A DNA stretch of 64,000 bases, from positions 7,741,001 through 7,805,000 of the forward strand of contig NZ_CP108518.1 of the NCBI RefSeq assembly GCF_035989885.1, in the 5' to 3' direction. Each line of letters begins with the position of its first letter. Within the stretch, counting starts at the first letter, position 1. The position numbers were made by a program, and so were the translations under genes. The notes under the pieces were generated by a model. That model was given only the letters and a program-made list of their open reading frames with translations. It was not told where the DNA came from and ran no database searches. Origin of the DNA: Streptomyces sp. NBC_01232. GTDB lineage: Bacteria > Actinomycetota > Actinomycetes > Streptomycetales > Streptomycetaceae. Shown one piece after another: positions 17,270 to 25,736 of the stretch.

Positions 17270-18232
17270 GTGGAAGCAACCGTCCTCGACGCACCCCCCG
17301 GCTCCACCACCCCCGCCTACGACCGGACCGTGTCGCGCTCGCTCGTCCACCGCTGGTCCCTGTCCGAGGTGTTCCTCACCGATTCCGTCGCCACCGGCGA
17401 GGGCACCTTCACGGCCGCCGCGCAACTGCCCCTCTCCCACGGGTACTTCCGCGACCACACGGCGGGACGTAGCTTCCACGACCCGCTGCTGGTGCTGGAG
17501 AGCTGCCGCCAGGCGGTCACCCACGCCGCGCACATCTACGAGGCGGTGCCGCGCGACACCACGTTCATGGTCACGTCCTGGACGCTCGACATCACCGAGC
17601 CGCAGGCGCTGCGATGCGGTGAACGGCCCGGGGAACTGCGCATGGACGCGGAGGTCACCGAACGCGGCCGGCGCGGCGGACGGCTGCGCCGGCTGGCCTT
17701 CGCCATGGACCTCACGCTCGACGGCCACGTCCTGGGCCGGCTCACCATGGACACCAACTGCACCCCCACCGACCAGTACCACGCCCTGCGCCGCATGCAG
17801 CGCGGCACCGCCGTCCCCACGGCGTTCACCCTGCCCGCCGAGCCCGACGGAGCGCCGGTCGAGCCGGCCCGGGTACGCCGGCTGGACCCGGCGAACAGCG
17901 TCCTGGACGCCGTACACATGGACCCGGCCACCCTCACCGCCCGGCTCAGCCCCCGCACCTTCCGCAACCGCAGCATGTACGACCACCCCTACGACCACGT
18001 CCCGGCCATGGTCTTCAGCGAGGCGGCGCGCCAGTGCGCCCTGCTGCTCGGCCCACAGGACACCGCCGCCCGCGTCCTGCAGCTGCACGGCCGCTTCCTG
18101 AAGTTCGCGGAACTGGACGACGAGGTGCGCCTGTCCGCCGTACGCGAGGAGGACGGCGGCCGGGGGGCCCTGCGGATGAGCGCCGTCCAGCAGGACGAAA
18201 CAGTGGCCGAAGTACTCGTGGCACTGGGCTGA
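17270..18232 (+). CDS. AfsA-like butenolide/gamma-butyrolactone synthase
   Basis: 320-aa protein of the AfsA/ScbA/MmfL family with two hotdog-like AfsA repeats (~residues 15-150 and 185-315). The second repeat carries the family signature YDHPYDHVPAMVFSEAARQ. The first has SHGYFRDHTAGRSFHDPLLV. Known members condense a beta-ketoacyl thioester with dihydroxyacetone phosphate. GTG 17270 has AAAGGA upstream. The preceding genes encode a dedicated ACP/KS pair able to supply the beta-ketoacyl chain, and a HAD phosphatase follows. Together these fit a butenolide or furan-type product (inference). No AfsA partner receptor (TetR, ScbR-like) is in the window. Confidence 0.9.
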   Translation: MEATVLDAPPGSTTPAYDRTVSRSLVHRWSLSEVFLTDSVATGEGTFTAAAQLPLSHGYFRDHTAGRSFHDPLLVLESCRQAVTHAAHIYEAVPRDTTFMVTSWTLDITEPQALRCGERPGELRMDAEVTERGRRGGRLRRLAFAMDLTLDGHVLGRLTMDTNCTPTDQYHALRRMQRGTAVPTAFTLPAEPDGAPVEPARVRRLDPANSVLDAVHMDPATLTARLSPRTFRNRSMYDHPYDHVPAMVFSEAARQCALLLGPQDTAARVLQLHGRFLKFAELDDEVRLSAVREEDGGRGALRMSAVQQDETVAEVLVALG

Positions 18233-18285
18233 CCCGGCCTCCCCTTCCCTCCCCTTTCCCCTCTCTCCTTCCTCCGGAGTTCTCC

Positions 18286-18972
18286 GTGACCACGGCACTG
18301 CCGACCACCACACACGCTGTCGCGTTCTTCGACGTCGACGAGACGCTCACCACCGTCAAGACCATGTTCGACTTCTACGACTTCTTCCTGAACGCCGTCG
18401 GGCACACCCCGCAGGAACAGCAGAGGCTTCAGCAGGACGCCCGCGACCTGCTCCGCCCCGGCCTGCCCCGGGAGCAGGGCAACCGGCTCTTCTACCGGCG
18501 ATTCGCGGGCTACGGGGCGGAGCGGACGGCGGCCGTCGGCCGGGACTGGTTCGCACAACACCTGCGCAGGGGCGGCTTCTTCCACCAGGACGTCCTCGCG
18601 GCGCTCACCGCGCACCGGGAGCGGGGGCTGGCCACCGTCCTCGTCTCCGGTTCCTTCCCCGCACCCCTGGAGCCCGTGGCCGCCCACGTCGGCGCCGACG
18701 TGGTGCTGTGCACGCGCCCGGAGATCCGGGACGGGGTGTACACCGGGGAGGTGGAGACGACGATGATCGGCGATGCCAAGGCCCGGTCCGCCCGGGAGCT
18801 CCTGTCCGCGCGCGGCATCCGCCCCGAGGAGTGCCACGCGTACGGCGACCACGTCTCCGACCTGGGGCTCCTGCGCCTCGTCGGCCATCCGGTCGTCGTC
18901 GGCGACCACCCGGACCTCCTGACGGAGGCCGAGCTGCACGGCTGGCCCCACCTGGCGGGCGTCCCGTCCTGA
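18286..18972 (+). CDS. HAD-IB family phosphatase
   Basis: 228-aa SerB-like haloacid-dehalogenase phosphatase. Motif I is FFDVDETLTT (nucleophile Asp then Asp), motif II VLVSGSF, motif III a Lys in GDAKARSA, and motif IV GDHVSDLGLL. GTG 18286 has GGAG 6 nt upstream. It follows the AfsA-like gene by 53 bp. In methylenomycin-furan and A-factor biosynthesis, condensation with dihydroxyacetone phosphate is followed by dephosphorylation, and a phosphatase encoded beside the AfsA homologue (MmfP in the furan clusters) does this. I infer the same role here. Confidence 0.88.
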   Translation: MTTALPTTTHAVAFFDVDETLTTVKTMFDFYDFFLNAVGHTPQEQQRLQQDARDLLRPGLPREQGNRLFYRRFAGYGAERTAAVGRDWFAQHLRRGGFFHQDVLAALTAHRERGLATVLVSGSFPAPLEPVAAHVGADVVLCTRPEIRDGVYTGEVETTMIGDAKARSARELLSARGIRPEECHAYGDHVSDLGLLRLVGHPVVVGDHPDLLTEAELHGWPHLAGVPS

Positions 18973-19007
18973 CCCACCCGCCACCCCGCCCGGCCCGCCG
19001 GAGCCGG

Positions 19008-19532
19008 CTACACGCAGACCGGCGGGTCCGGGTAGGAGCAACCGGCGTAGGTGTCGCCCTCGTAGGTGATGCCGCCTTCCATCGGCTGGTCGCAGGTGCC
19101 GCAGTTGACGGCGAAGGACGGGTTGACGCGGAGGAAGGCGGCGTTCTTCAGCTCGAAGATCGCCTTCACCGCCTCCGCTCCGTGCTCCTTGATCCCGTGC
19201 TGCAGGAAGTCGAACGCGCTGAACTCGTGGCCCTTCTTGCACGCGAACCGGCCGAACCGGAAGGGGCCGATGTCCAGGATCCCCAGCTCGGACTCGATCC
19301 GCGCCTTCTCCTCGGCCGACACCGGTTCGAGCCGGGAGGCCTTGACGAGTTCGGGAGTCCAGTGCAGGTCCCGGAGCGTGCGGGCCTGCTCACGGGACAG
19401 GTAGAAGGAGGCGGTTCTACGGCTCTTGATGGTCTCCTGCACGAGGGCCACGATCGCGTCGTCGTCCGCCGAGACGACGACCTTCCCCCTGCCGACAGCT
19501 GATTCGATCTGGGCCAGCAAAGAATTGTCCAC
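19008..19532 (-). CDS. Hypothetical protein with CxxC-type cysteines
   Basis: 174-aa protein I cannot assign. The N-terminal ~100 residues are predicted helical and charged. The C-terminal half contains a CKKGHEF segment, a CGTC pair (NCGTCDQPMEGG) and a final CSYPDPPVCV, giving five Cys in the last ~75 residues that could bind a metal or form disulfides. The true start is probably GTG 19532, with GGAAGGA upstream. Upstream in-frame codons to 19640 lack a site. It is convergent with the HAD gene and is probably outside the biosynthetic cluster. Confidence 0.7.
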   Translation of the reverse strand: MDNSLLAQIESAVGRGKVVVSADDDAIVALVQETIKSRRTASFYLSREQARTLRDLHWTPELVKASRLEPVSAEEKARIESELGILDIGPFRFGRFACKKGHEFSAFDFLQHGIKEHGAEAVKAIFELKNAAFLRVNPSFAVNCGTCDQPMEGGITYEGDTYAGCSYPDPPVCV

Positions 19533-19812
19533 GACGCATCCTTCCAGGTCTGCATCCTGAATCCGGTCTTGCGTTCGCGGGGAACTATTCCGTTCGGCGG
19601 CCCTGTCGGGCAGCCGCCACACGGGGGGCCTCACCCACACGGCAGTCCCACCGGCCCGCAGGCCGCGGTGCCCGGCCGGCGGGACGCGCGCCCTCCGGTC
19701 CAGGGGGCCTACGGGCAGTTGGACTTGCCGGCCCGCCGCCCGGGCCGTACGGCGCAGGAGGCGGAGCCGCCCGCAAGCTCCTCCAGAGCTGGCCCATCCC
19801 GGACTGACCGGG

Positions 19813-20763
19813 TCACCACCGGGCGCGCAGTACTCCGTCGTCGTCGGGCAGGACGCCGCAGAGCAGCGGTTCGCGTGCGTCGACGTAGAGGGACAGGGTG
19901 CACGCCGCCCGCGCCCCGGCCAGCAGGACGGCGAACTGCTCGTATTCGGTGTCGTCGACGATCGCGGCGCTGATCGTCCCGTCCTGCGCCTCCCAGACGA
20001 TCTCCACGGATTCGTCCTCGGGCAGCGCGGCGAGGACCGCGCCGACGTCAGGGGTCAGGTCGGGCCATACGGCCAGCATGGCGCGCGGGCCGAGACCGGC
20101 GCGCACCGTGTCGAGGTTCTCGGCCGTGAGCCGGTGCCAGCGTGCGGCGTTGCGGACGAAGGTCTCCTCCAGGAGCGCCGTCTGCCGTGACGCGAGCACC
20201 GTGCGTACGCGTGCCCAGAAGTCCTCGTCGGCGGCCTCGGTCATTTCCGGTTCATCGAGATCCGCCGCGTAGGGCGAGCCCGTGATCGGCTCCGGGAAGA
20301 GGCCGAGTTCCCGTGTGCGGGCCACGGCTTCGGTGCAGGGCCGGTCGCTGACCACGTACACGTACTGGTCCCATCCGACGTGGACGGCGAACGCGTCCCC
20401 CACCTCCAGCCGGCACCAGGCGCCCTGGTCACGGAGCATGCCCCGGATCAGCTCCAGCGCCACCGGGAGGGAGACCTCGGCCCCGTCGTGGTAGCCGGTG
20501 AGGTCGGGCGGGAAGAGCCCGGCGAGGCCGTGCCCCTCCGCGGCCGGCTCCAGGCCGAAGTGGACGAAGCCGGTGACCCCGGGCTCGCGGATCTCCAGAC
20601 GGTCGATGCCCGAGGCCTCCGCGAAGGCGGCGATCGCCGCCAGATACGCCGCTTCGACCGGCCCGTGGTCACTGGCCGTGTCCTCGGCGCCGTCGTAGTG
20701 GCCGTGCTCGTCGCGGTCGGCGGGGTCGTACTTGGTGATCCGGTGGACGATGGACGGCGGCAC
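19813..20763 (-). CDS. Conserved Streptomyces protein, RNA-binding-protein-like annotation
   Basis: 316-aa soluble acidic protein. The opening HRITKYDPADRDEHGHYDG is the hallmark of a conserved Streptomyces family often labelled RNA-binding protein without experimental support. Other recognisable blocks are GFVHFGLEPAAEGHGLAGLF and WCRLEVGDAFAVHVGWDQY. No catalytic motif, signal peptide or membrane span is visible. It stands alone on the minus strand, with about 280 bp to the next gene. Function is unknown. Confidence 0.75.
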   Translation of the reverse strand: MPPSIVHRITKYDPADRDEHGHYDGAEDTASDHGPVEAAYLAAIAAFAEASGIDRLEIREPGVTGFVHFGLEPAAEGHGLAGLFPPDLTGYHDGAEVSLPVALELIRGMLRDQGAWCRLEVGDAFAVHVGWDQYVYVVSDRPCTEAVARTRELGLFPEPITGSPYAADLDEPEMTEAADEDFWARVRTVLASRQTALLEETFVRNAARWHRLTAENLDTVRAGLGPRAMLAVWPDLTPDVGAVLAALPEDESVEIVWEAQDGTISAAIVDDTEYEQFAVLLAGARAACTLSLYVDAREPLLCGVLPDDDGVLRARW

Positions 20764-20838
20764 GCTGCTCCCTGGACGGTCAGAAGGGGGGGCCAGCGTA
20801 GTTCCCCGGTCCCGTCCGTAAGAGAGGCACCCCCGGCG

Positions 20839-20880
20839 GCGGGCCCGGGCTGTCTCCTCCCCGGATCCTGCCGGGCCCGC
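20839..20880 (-). terminator. Probable intrinsic hairpin downstream of the MarR gene
   Basis: GCGGGCCCGG at 20839-20848 pairs perfectly with CCGGGCCCGC at 20871-20880 across a 22-nt loop. It lies 118 bp beyond the stop of the minus-strand MarR gene. There is no U-tract, as is usual in Streptomyces. Confidence 0.5.
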
Positions 20881-20997
20881 GGCGCCCGGGTGCCACCGGG
20901 TCCGCGTACGGCCGGCGTACGGGTGATGCCCCTGGCGTCGCCACGTGACCTCGGGACCTGTGAGCCCGTGCCGAGGGAGTCGGCCGCGCGGGCGTCT

Positions 20998-21504
20998 CTA
21001 CGGGGCGGGAGTCACGGGTGCCCGAGGGGCCGTCGGGTGGCATGCGGCGGGGGTGTCGTCTTCCTCCGTGCGCGGCCAGTACCGTCCCTCGAGGGCCTCC
21101 GCGCTGCGGTTGAGCCGGACCAGGACGTCCTCCAGCTCCCGTACCTCCTCGGGGGACCAGCCGGCGACCACCCGGGCCAGGCAGGACCGGTTCACCTCAC
21201 GGTCTTCGGCGAGCCGGCTCCCGCCCTGGACGGTGATGCGGAGCTTGCGGGCCATGCCGCCGTCCGGGTCCGCGACGCGCTCGGCCAGTCCGCAGCGCAG
21301 GAGCGCGGCCGTCTGGCGGTTCACGGTCGAGGTGTCGAGCCCGAAGGCCTCCGCCAACTGTCCGATGGACATGGGGCCTTGCGTCTCGATCCGGCTGAGC
21401 AGCAGGTACGCCGACCGCTCCAGACGTTCGGGGTCGCGCTCGCGCCGCGCAAGCACCTGGTGCCGCGAGAGCAGCATCAGCTCCCGCTCCAGTTTCTCCA
21501 GCAC
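20998..21504 (-). CDS. MarR-family transcriptional regulator
   Basis: 168-aa regulator with a central winged helix (MSIGQLAEAFGLDTSTVNRQ as recognition region, then a wing near DPDGGMARKLRITVQG). GTG 21504 has GGGAGG upstream and starts the protein at LEKLERELMLLSRH. Upstream in-frame codons to 21777 run antisense through the neighbouring promoter and are unlikely. It is divergent from the old-yellow-enzyme gene at 21689 with inverted repeats between them, the usual arrangement in which the MarR protein represses its neighbour and itself until an electrophile or phenolic ligand binds. Confidence 0.88.
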   Translation of the reverse strand: MLEKLERELMLLSRHQVLARRERDPERLERSAYLLLSRIETQGPMSIGQLAEAFGLDTSTVNRQTAALLRCGLAERVADPDGGMARKLRITVQGGSRLAEDREVNRSCLARVVAGWSPEEVRELEDVLVRLNRSAEALEGRYWPRTEEDDTPAACHPTAPRAPVTPAP

Positions 21505-21610
21505 TGAGCCTCCCGCTCCTTCCGGCGCCCCATTATCGCCGACCCGTGGACCGGCGGACCCCTGCCGGGGTGGCCCGTGGGCGGCGCCGTGCGAGGGCCG
21601 GGCGGCAATA

Positions 21611-21639
21611 TGCATGATACATAGCGTGTGTACTATGCA
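21611..21639. promoter_or_regulatory. Candidate MarR operator between the MarR and old-yellow-enzyme genes
   Basis: Two nested inverted repeats share one centre: TGCAT (21611-21615) with ATGCA (21635-21639), and CATAG (21620-21624) with CTATG (21633-21637). The block is AT-rich against its surroundings and lies 50 bp upstream of the plus-strand start, where a -35/-10 would be expected. Confidence 0.55.
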
Positions 21640-21688
21640 CTTCTCGTTGTCACCCCGACGAGCCACAGCCTCACCCCGGAGGACCCGC

Positions 21689-22819
21689 ATGACCATCACC
21701 ACGTCCACCGCCTCCCGCGCGGCCGAGATCCTGTCCCGGCCCGTCACGCTGAACGGCCTGACCGTCCCCAATCGCATCGCGATGGCTCCGATGACGCGGA
21801 TGTTCTCCCCCGGCGGTGTGCCCGGCGAGGACGTGCAGGCGTACTACGCCAGCAGGGCCGCCGCGGGTGTGGGCCTGATCGTCACCGAGGGCACCTACGT
21901 CGGCCACGACTCCGCCGGGCAGAGCGACCGCGTCCCGCGGTTCCACGGCGAGGACCAGCTGGCCGGGTGGGCGAAGGTCGCCGCGGCCGTGCACGAGGCG
22001 GGCGGCACGATCGTGCCCCAGCTGTGGCACATAGGCATGGTGCGCAAGCAGGGCGAGGCGCCGTACGCCGACGCGCCCGCCGTCGGCCCCTCCGGCATCC
22101 GCGTGGACGGCACCGAGGGGACCGGCAGGGCGATGACCCGCGCCGACCTCGACGACGTCATCGGCGCGTTCGCCGACGCCGCCGCGGAAGCCGCGCGGAT
22201 CGGCTTCGACGGCGTCGAACTGCACGGAGCCCACGGCTACCTGCTCGACCAGTTCCTGTGGGAGCGGACCAACCGGCGCACCGACGCGTACGGCGGCGAC
22301 TCGGTGGCCCGCACGAAGTTCGCGGCGGAGATCGTGGCGGCGGTCCGCGAGCGCGTCCCCGCCGACTTCCCGGTGATCTTCCGCTACTCGCAGTGGAAGC
22401 AGGAGGCCTACGACGCCCGGCTCGCGCAGACCCCGCAGGAGCTGGAGGAGATCCTGGCCCCGCTGGCGGCGGCGGGCGTCGACGCGTTCCACGCCTCCAC
22501 CCGGCGCTACTGGCTCCCGGAGTTCGAGGGCTCGGACCTGAACCTGGCGGGCTGGACCAAGAAGCTCACCGGCCGGCCGGCCATCACCGTCGGCTCGGTC
22601 GGCCTCGACGGCGACTTCATCCGCGCCTTCGCCGGCGAGGGCGCGGCGCTCGGCGACATCGACAACCTCCTGGACCGCATGGAACGCGACGAGTTCGACA
22701 TGGTCGCCGTCGGGCGGGCGCTGCTCCAGGACCCGCACTGGGCGGCGAAGGTCCTCGGTAACCGCTTCGACGAGCTGAAGCCGTACGACGCGGCGGCGCT
22801 CAGGTCGCTCAGCCGGTAG
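21689..22819 (+). CDS. Old yellow enzyme family NADH:flavin oxidoreductase
   Basis: 376-aa FMN-dependent ene-reductase of the OYE/2,4-dienoyl-CoA reductase-like TIM-barrel family. It contains RIAMAPMTRMFSPGG (FMN-binding strand), VPQLWHIGM, the paired-His active site in FDGVELHGAHGYLLDQFLW, TDAYGG, and a C-terminal VGRALLQDPHW phosphate-binding segment. The ATG has GGAGG upstream. It is divergent from its probable MarR regulator. Likely role is reduction of electrophilic alkenes or quinones under chemical stress. A link to the biosynthetic cluster is possible but not shown. Confidence 0.92.
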   Translation: MTITTSTASRAAEILSRPVTLNGLTVPNRIAMAPMTRMFSPGGVPGEDVQAYYASRAAAGVGLIVTEGTYVGHDSAGQSDRVPRFHGEDQLAGWAKVAAAVHEAGGTIVPQLWHIGMVRKQGEAPYADAPAVGPSGIRVDGTEGTGRAMTRADLDDVIGAFADAAAEAARIGFDGVELHGAHGYLLDQFLWERTNRRTDAYGGDSVARTKFAAEIVAAVRERVPADFPVIFRYSQWKQEAYDARLAQTPQELEEILAPLAAAGVDAFHASTRRYWLPEFEGSDLNLAGWTKKLTGRPAITVGSVGLDGDFIRAFAGEGAALGDIDNLLDRMERDEFDMVAVGRALLQDPHWAAKVLGNRFDELKPYDAAALRSLSR

Positions 22820-22832
22820 CCGTCCGGACGGC
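22819..22832 (+). terminator. Possible terminator palindrome after the old-yellow-enzyme gene
   Basis: GCCGTCCGGACGGC is a perfect 14-bp palindrome that begins at the last base of the stop codon and is followed by a second imperfect GC stem within 25 bp. The stem has no loop of its own, so termination is only a suggestion. Confidence 0.3.
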
Positions 22833-22982
22833 CCTGTCCGAGGGACGGCCCGTGACGTCGGTCCAGCTGACGCTCTGGCCCGGGCCGGCCGGCCGGATCG
22901 GCTCGATTGCACGGGCAGGGCGACGAGCTCTTGACCTTGACACGGTGACAAGGCCTTCACTGCGGTCGAGGAGGTGGTTGCG

Positions 22983-23657
22983 ATGACCACGGAAGAAGAG
23001 GGACAGGACCCCCGGACGGTGCGAGCGCTCCGAGGGCTGGAGGACGGCAACGCGTCGGTGCGGCTGCGGGTGGCGATGGGGATCGGTCTGGACCCGCAGC
23101 CGCGTTTCGTCGAGAAGCTCGTCGAGCAGTGTGCGATCGAGCCCGATTTCTCCGTGCGCGAGACGCTGACATGGGCGCTCGCCCGTCACCCGGCGTCCGT
23201 CACGGTTCCGCGGCTGATCGACGAGCTCCGTTCCGAGCGGGCGCAGGCGCGCAGTCAGGCGTTGCACACGCTGTCCAAGATCGGGGAACGGCAGGCGTGG
23301 CCGGCGATCACCCGGGCGCTCCTGGCCGACACCGACGACGAGGTGGCGCGGAGTGCCTGGCGGGCAGCGGTCGTGCTCGTGCCCGAAGGGGAGGAGGCCG
23401 GGCTGGCCGGAGTGCTGGCGACACAGCTCGGGCGCGGCGGGCGTGAGATGCAGCTCAGCCTCAGCCGGGCGCTGATCGCCCTGGGGGAGGCCGCATTTGC
23501 GACGCTGGGCGCCGCGATGACGGATACGGACCCGCGCGTGCGCCATCATGCGGTCGCGACGGAAAGGCTGCTGCGCGACCCGGATGCCGGGTTCGACCTC
23601 GCGATCGAGGAGGCGAAGCGCGTTGCGGTCCTGCAGGACACGCCAGGAGGAGCGTAG
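22983..23657 (+). CDS. HEAT-repeat protein
   Basis: 224-aa all-helical protein made of about five HEAT-like repeats (segments such as DFSVRETLTWALARHPASV, EVARSAWRAAVVLVP and DPRVRHHAVATERLL). There is no catalytic motif or signal. ATG 22983 has GAGGAG 9 nt upstream. GTG 22974 would sit directly on that site. The MerR gene follows after 3 bp and itself carries HEAT-like repeats, so the pair are cotranscribed and probably physically interact. A role in modulating or sensing for the MerR protein is inferred. Confidence 0.8.
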   Translation: MTTEEEGQDPRTVRALRGLEDGNASVRLRVAMGIGLDPQPRFVEKLVEQCAIEPDFSVRETLTWALARHPASVTVPRLIDELRSERAQARSQALHTLSKIGERQAWPAITRALLADTDDEVARSAWRAAVVLVPEGEEAGLAGVLATQLGRGGREMQLSLSRALIALGEAAFATLGAAMTDTDPRVRHHAVATERLLRDPDAGFDLAIEEAKRVAVLQDTPGGA

Positions 23658-23660
23658 GCA

Positions 23661-24701
23661 GTGTTGATCGGTGATGTGGCCAGGCGGTCCGGGGTCAGCG
23701 CCCGCATGCTCAGGCACTACGACTCGCTGGGCCTGGTGCGGCCGACGGGACGCACCGTCTCCGGATATCGGGAGTACTCCGGCGAGGACATCCGGCGGAT
23801 CTTCCACGTCGAGAGCCTGCGGTCGTTGGGGCTGTCGCTGCGCGAGGTCGCACGGGCCCTGGACGACCCCGGGTTCAGGCCCTCCGAACTGGTCGACGAC
23901 CTCGTCCGCCAGACCCGGGAACGCATCGCCGCCGAGACGGCGCTGCTCACGCGGCTGCGCCGGATCGGCTCCGCGGAACCGGCCGACTGGGCGGATGTCC
24001 TGCAGACCGTCGCGCTCCTGCACGCGCTGGGCTCGGAGAGCGCCGGGAAGCGTCAGCGCGCTGCGCTCTCCTCGGGCGAGGACGTGCCGGTACCTGTGGA
24101 GGCACTGGTCGAGGCGGCGTTGAACGAGGCGGACACCAACGTCGCCGGTGCCCTTCGGTGGGCCGTCGCGCAATCGGGCGATGCCGCGCTGGACCTGCTG
24201 GCGGAGGGCCTGGTCTCCTCACTGGCCGAGGTGCGGGAACGAGCCGTCCGCTCCATCGCCGAGATCGAGCACGAGCGGGCGACCGCCCTCCTGCAGGACG
24301 CCCTCGCGAGCTCCGACATCGTGGTCCGCAGGCATGCGGCCCTCGCGCTCGGAGCGCGCGGAGTGCTCGGAGTCGGAGGGGGCGCAGAGCCTGGGGCGGC
24401 CGACGCGGTCCGGACGCTCGTCGACATGATCGTCGAGGGGGTGAGCGACGTGGACGCGGCCGACGCGCTGAGCACCCTGGCGGGCAGCCGCCCGGCGATG
24501 GCCGACCGGATCGCCGCGACCCTCGTGGGCCGCCTCCCCCACGGCCCCGAGGGGGCGCCCGCCCGGCGACGGCTGACCCAGGCGCTCGCGGACATCCCCG
24601 GGGGTGCGGCCGCACAGGCCCTCGCGCGGCTCGCGCACGACGAGGATCCCGCCGTTGCGCTGACCGCGAGGTACATCCGCACGCTCCGCGAAGCGCGGTA
24701 G
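23661..24701 (+). CDS. MerR-family regulator fused to HEAT-like repeats
   Basis: 346-aa protein. Residues 1-70 are a MerR winged helix (LIGDVARRSGVSARMLRHYD, then GYREYSGEDIRRI) and residues ~75-110 a coiled-coil dimerisation helix. The remaining ~230 residues are helical HEAT-like repeats (ALRWAVAQSGDAALDLLAEG, EVRERAVRSIAEIEHE, VRRHAALALGARG) in place of a small-molecule pocket or metal loop. GTG start with AGGAGGAG upstream. It forms an operon with the HEAT protein at 22983. The repeats suggest the effector is a protein. The target promoter is unknown. Confidence 0.85.
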   Translation: MLIGDVARRSGVSARMLRHYDSLGLVRPTGRTVSGYREYSGEDIRRIFHVESLRSLGLSLREVARALDDPGFRPSELVDDLVRQTRERIAAETALLTRLRRIGSAEPADWADVLQTVALLHALGSESAGKRQRAALSSGEDVPVPVEALVEAALNEADTNVAGALRWAVAQSGDAALDLLAEGLVSSLAEVRERAVRSIAEIEHERATALLQDALASSDIVVRRHAALALGARGVLGVGGGAEPGAADAVRTLVDMIVEGVSDVDAADALSTLAGSRPAMADRIAATLVGRLPHGPEGAPARRRLTQALADIPGGAAAQALARLAHDEDPAVALTARYIRTLREAR

Positions 24702-25060
24702 CGGGTCCGAGATCCGAACGCGGAATGGTTGATTCCGTGAGCAGTGCGGACGTGCCACCGCATCGATCCGGTCACTCTGATGAACAGTGTGATGAACGGT
24801 GAGTAGCCGCCACCTGGGCCGCAGGTGCGGGAGGCCGGGTCGCGCCGGTCGATGTGCGCTGCTCCCGCACGGCCTGGACCTGCGGGCATCCGGCGGGAGC
24901 TGCGCGAACATCCCCGGGCTACCGATATTCGAACGAACTGTCCGTAAAACGACCGCACTTGTGCGGCGTGCCTTTGGATCTGACAGGCTCGGGCCCCGTT
25001 GAGTGCCGCACAAGAGCTGCGGCGCGCCTCACAGCCTTCGAATCGAAAGCGAGCCTTCTC
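24702..25060. other. Intergenic region before the protease-inhibitor gene
   Basis: No credible gene. A CCGCACTTGTGCGG hairpin sits near 24954-24967, and the region just before it is locally AT-richer (ATATTCGAACGAACTGTCCG), a plausible promoter zone for the inhibitor gene. I see no good terminator for the MerR operon. Confidence 0.5.
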
Positions 25061-25486
25061 ATGCGTCACCGCTTAGCCAGCGTCTCCGCCGCCGCCCTGC
25101 TGTGCCTCGCCGGCGCCACGGGTGTGGCGGAGGCGAGCCCCGAGAGCCTGCACGCCCCCTCCGCGATGGTCTTCACCGTCATCCAGGGGGACAACGCCGC
25201 CACGGGCACGGTCGTGCGGGCGACCGTCCTCAGCTGCGCCTACACCGCCGAGGGAACGCACCCCGCCCCGAGGGCCGCGTGCGACGCCCTCAACGCCACC
25301 GGCGGCGACTTCAACCGCCTGCTGGCCGCTCCGAACGCGGGCCGGGCGTGCCCGCGGCACTACGCCCCCGTGACCGTCACCGCGGACGGCGTCTGGCGTG
25401 GTGGCCATGTCGCGTGGAAGCACACCTTCTCCAACGCGTGCACGATGTCCGCGAGGCTGAACGGCAACGCGGTCTACGCGTTCTGA
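25061..25486 (+). CDS. Subtilisin inhibitor-like (SSI-family) secreted protein
   Basis: 141-aa precursor with a Sec signal peptide (~residues 1-26, cleavage near VAEA-SP) and a ~113-residue SSI domain. The four SSI cysteines are present as two pairs: LSCAYTAEGTHP with RAACDAL, and RACPRHYAPV with SNACTM. Aligning CPRHYAP with the SSI reactive loop CPMVYDP places Arg at P1, predicting trypsin-like targets where SSI has Met. These inhibitors are exported and restrain the producer's own extracellular proteases. The ATG lacks a strong Shine-Dalgarno match. Confidence 0.93.
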   Translation: MRHRLASVSAAALLCLAGATGVAEASPESLHAPSAMVFTVIQGDNAATGTVVRATVLSCAYTAEGTHPAPRAACDALNATGGDFNRLLAAPNAGRACPRHYAPVTVTADGVWRGGHVAWKHTFSNACTMSARLNGNAVYAF

Positions 25487-25501
25487 CGCCGCCGGGCGTT
25501 C

Positions 25502-25536
25502 GCGCAGCGGACGGTTCGCGCTGCGAACGGCTGCGC
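25502..25536 (+). terminator. Two-tier hairpin after the inhibitor gene
   Basis: Outer stem GCGCAGC/GCTGCGC (25502-25508 with 25530-25536) encloses inner stem GTTCGC/GCGAAC (25514-25519 with 25523-25528). It starts 16 bp after the stop codon. No U-tract. Confidence 0.65.
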
Positions 25537-25736
25537 TACCGACGGGCCCCGGCGTGGTGGGGGCGGGGCCGGAGCCGGGGCAGGCCGCCTCGGGGGACGG
25601 GCGGCCGGCCCCGGCGGACCGGGGGACGCGGTCGTGGGGGAGTCGGGATGCCTGCCGCCGGGCCGGGGACACCCCCGTCACGGGCGCAGCGTGCTCTCCC
25701 CGGATCGGCGGTCGGCGGCCCGCCGGAGTGGACGGG

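Noticed and set aside
20998..21777. Long N-terminal extension of the first MarR protein
   Set aside because: It would run through the divergent promoter and start of the neighbouring gene; GTG 21504 has the ribosome-binding site.
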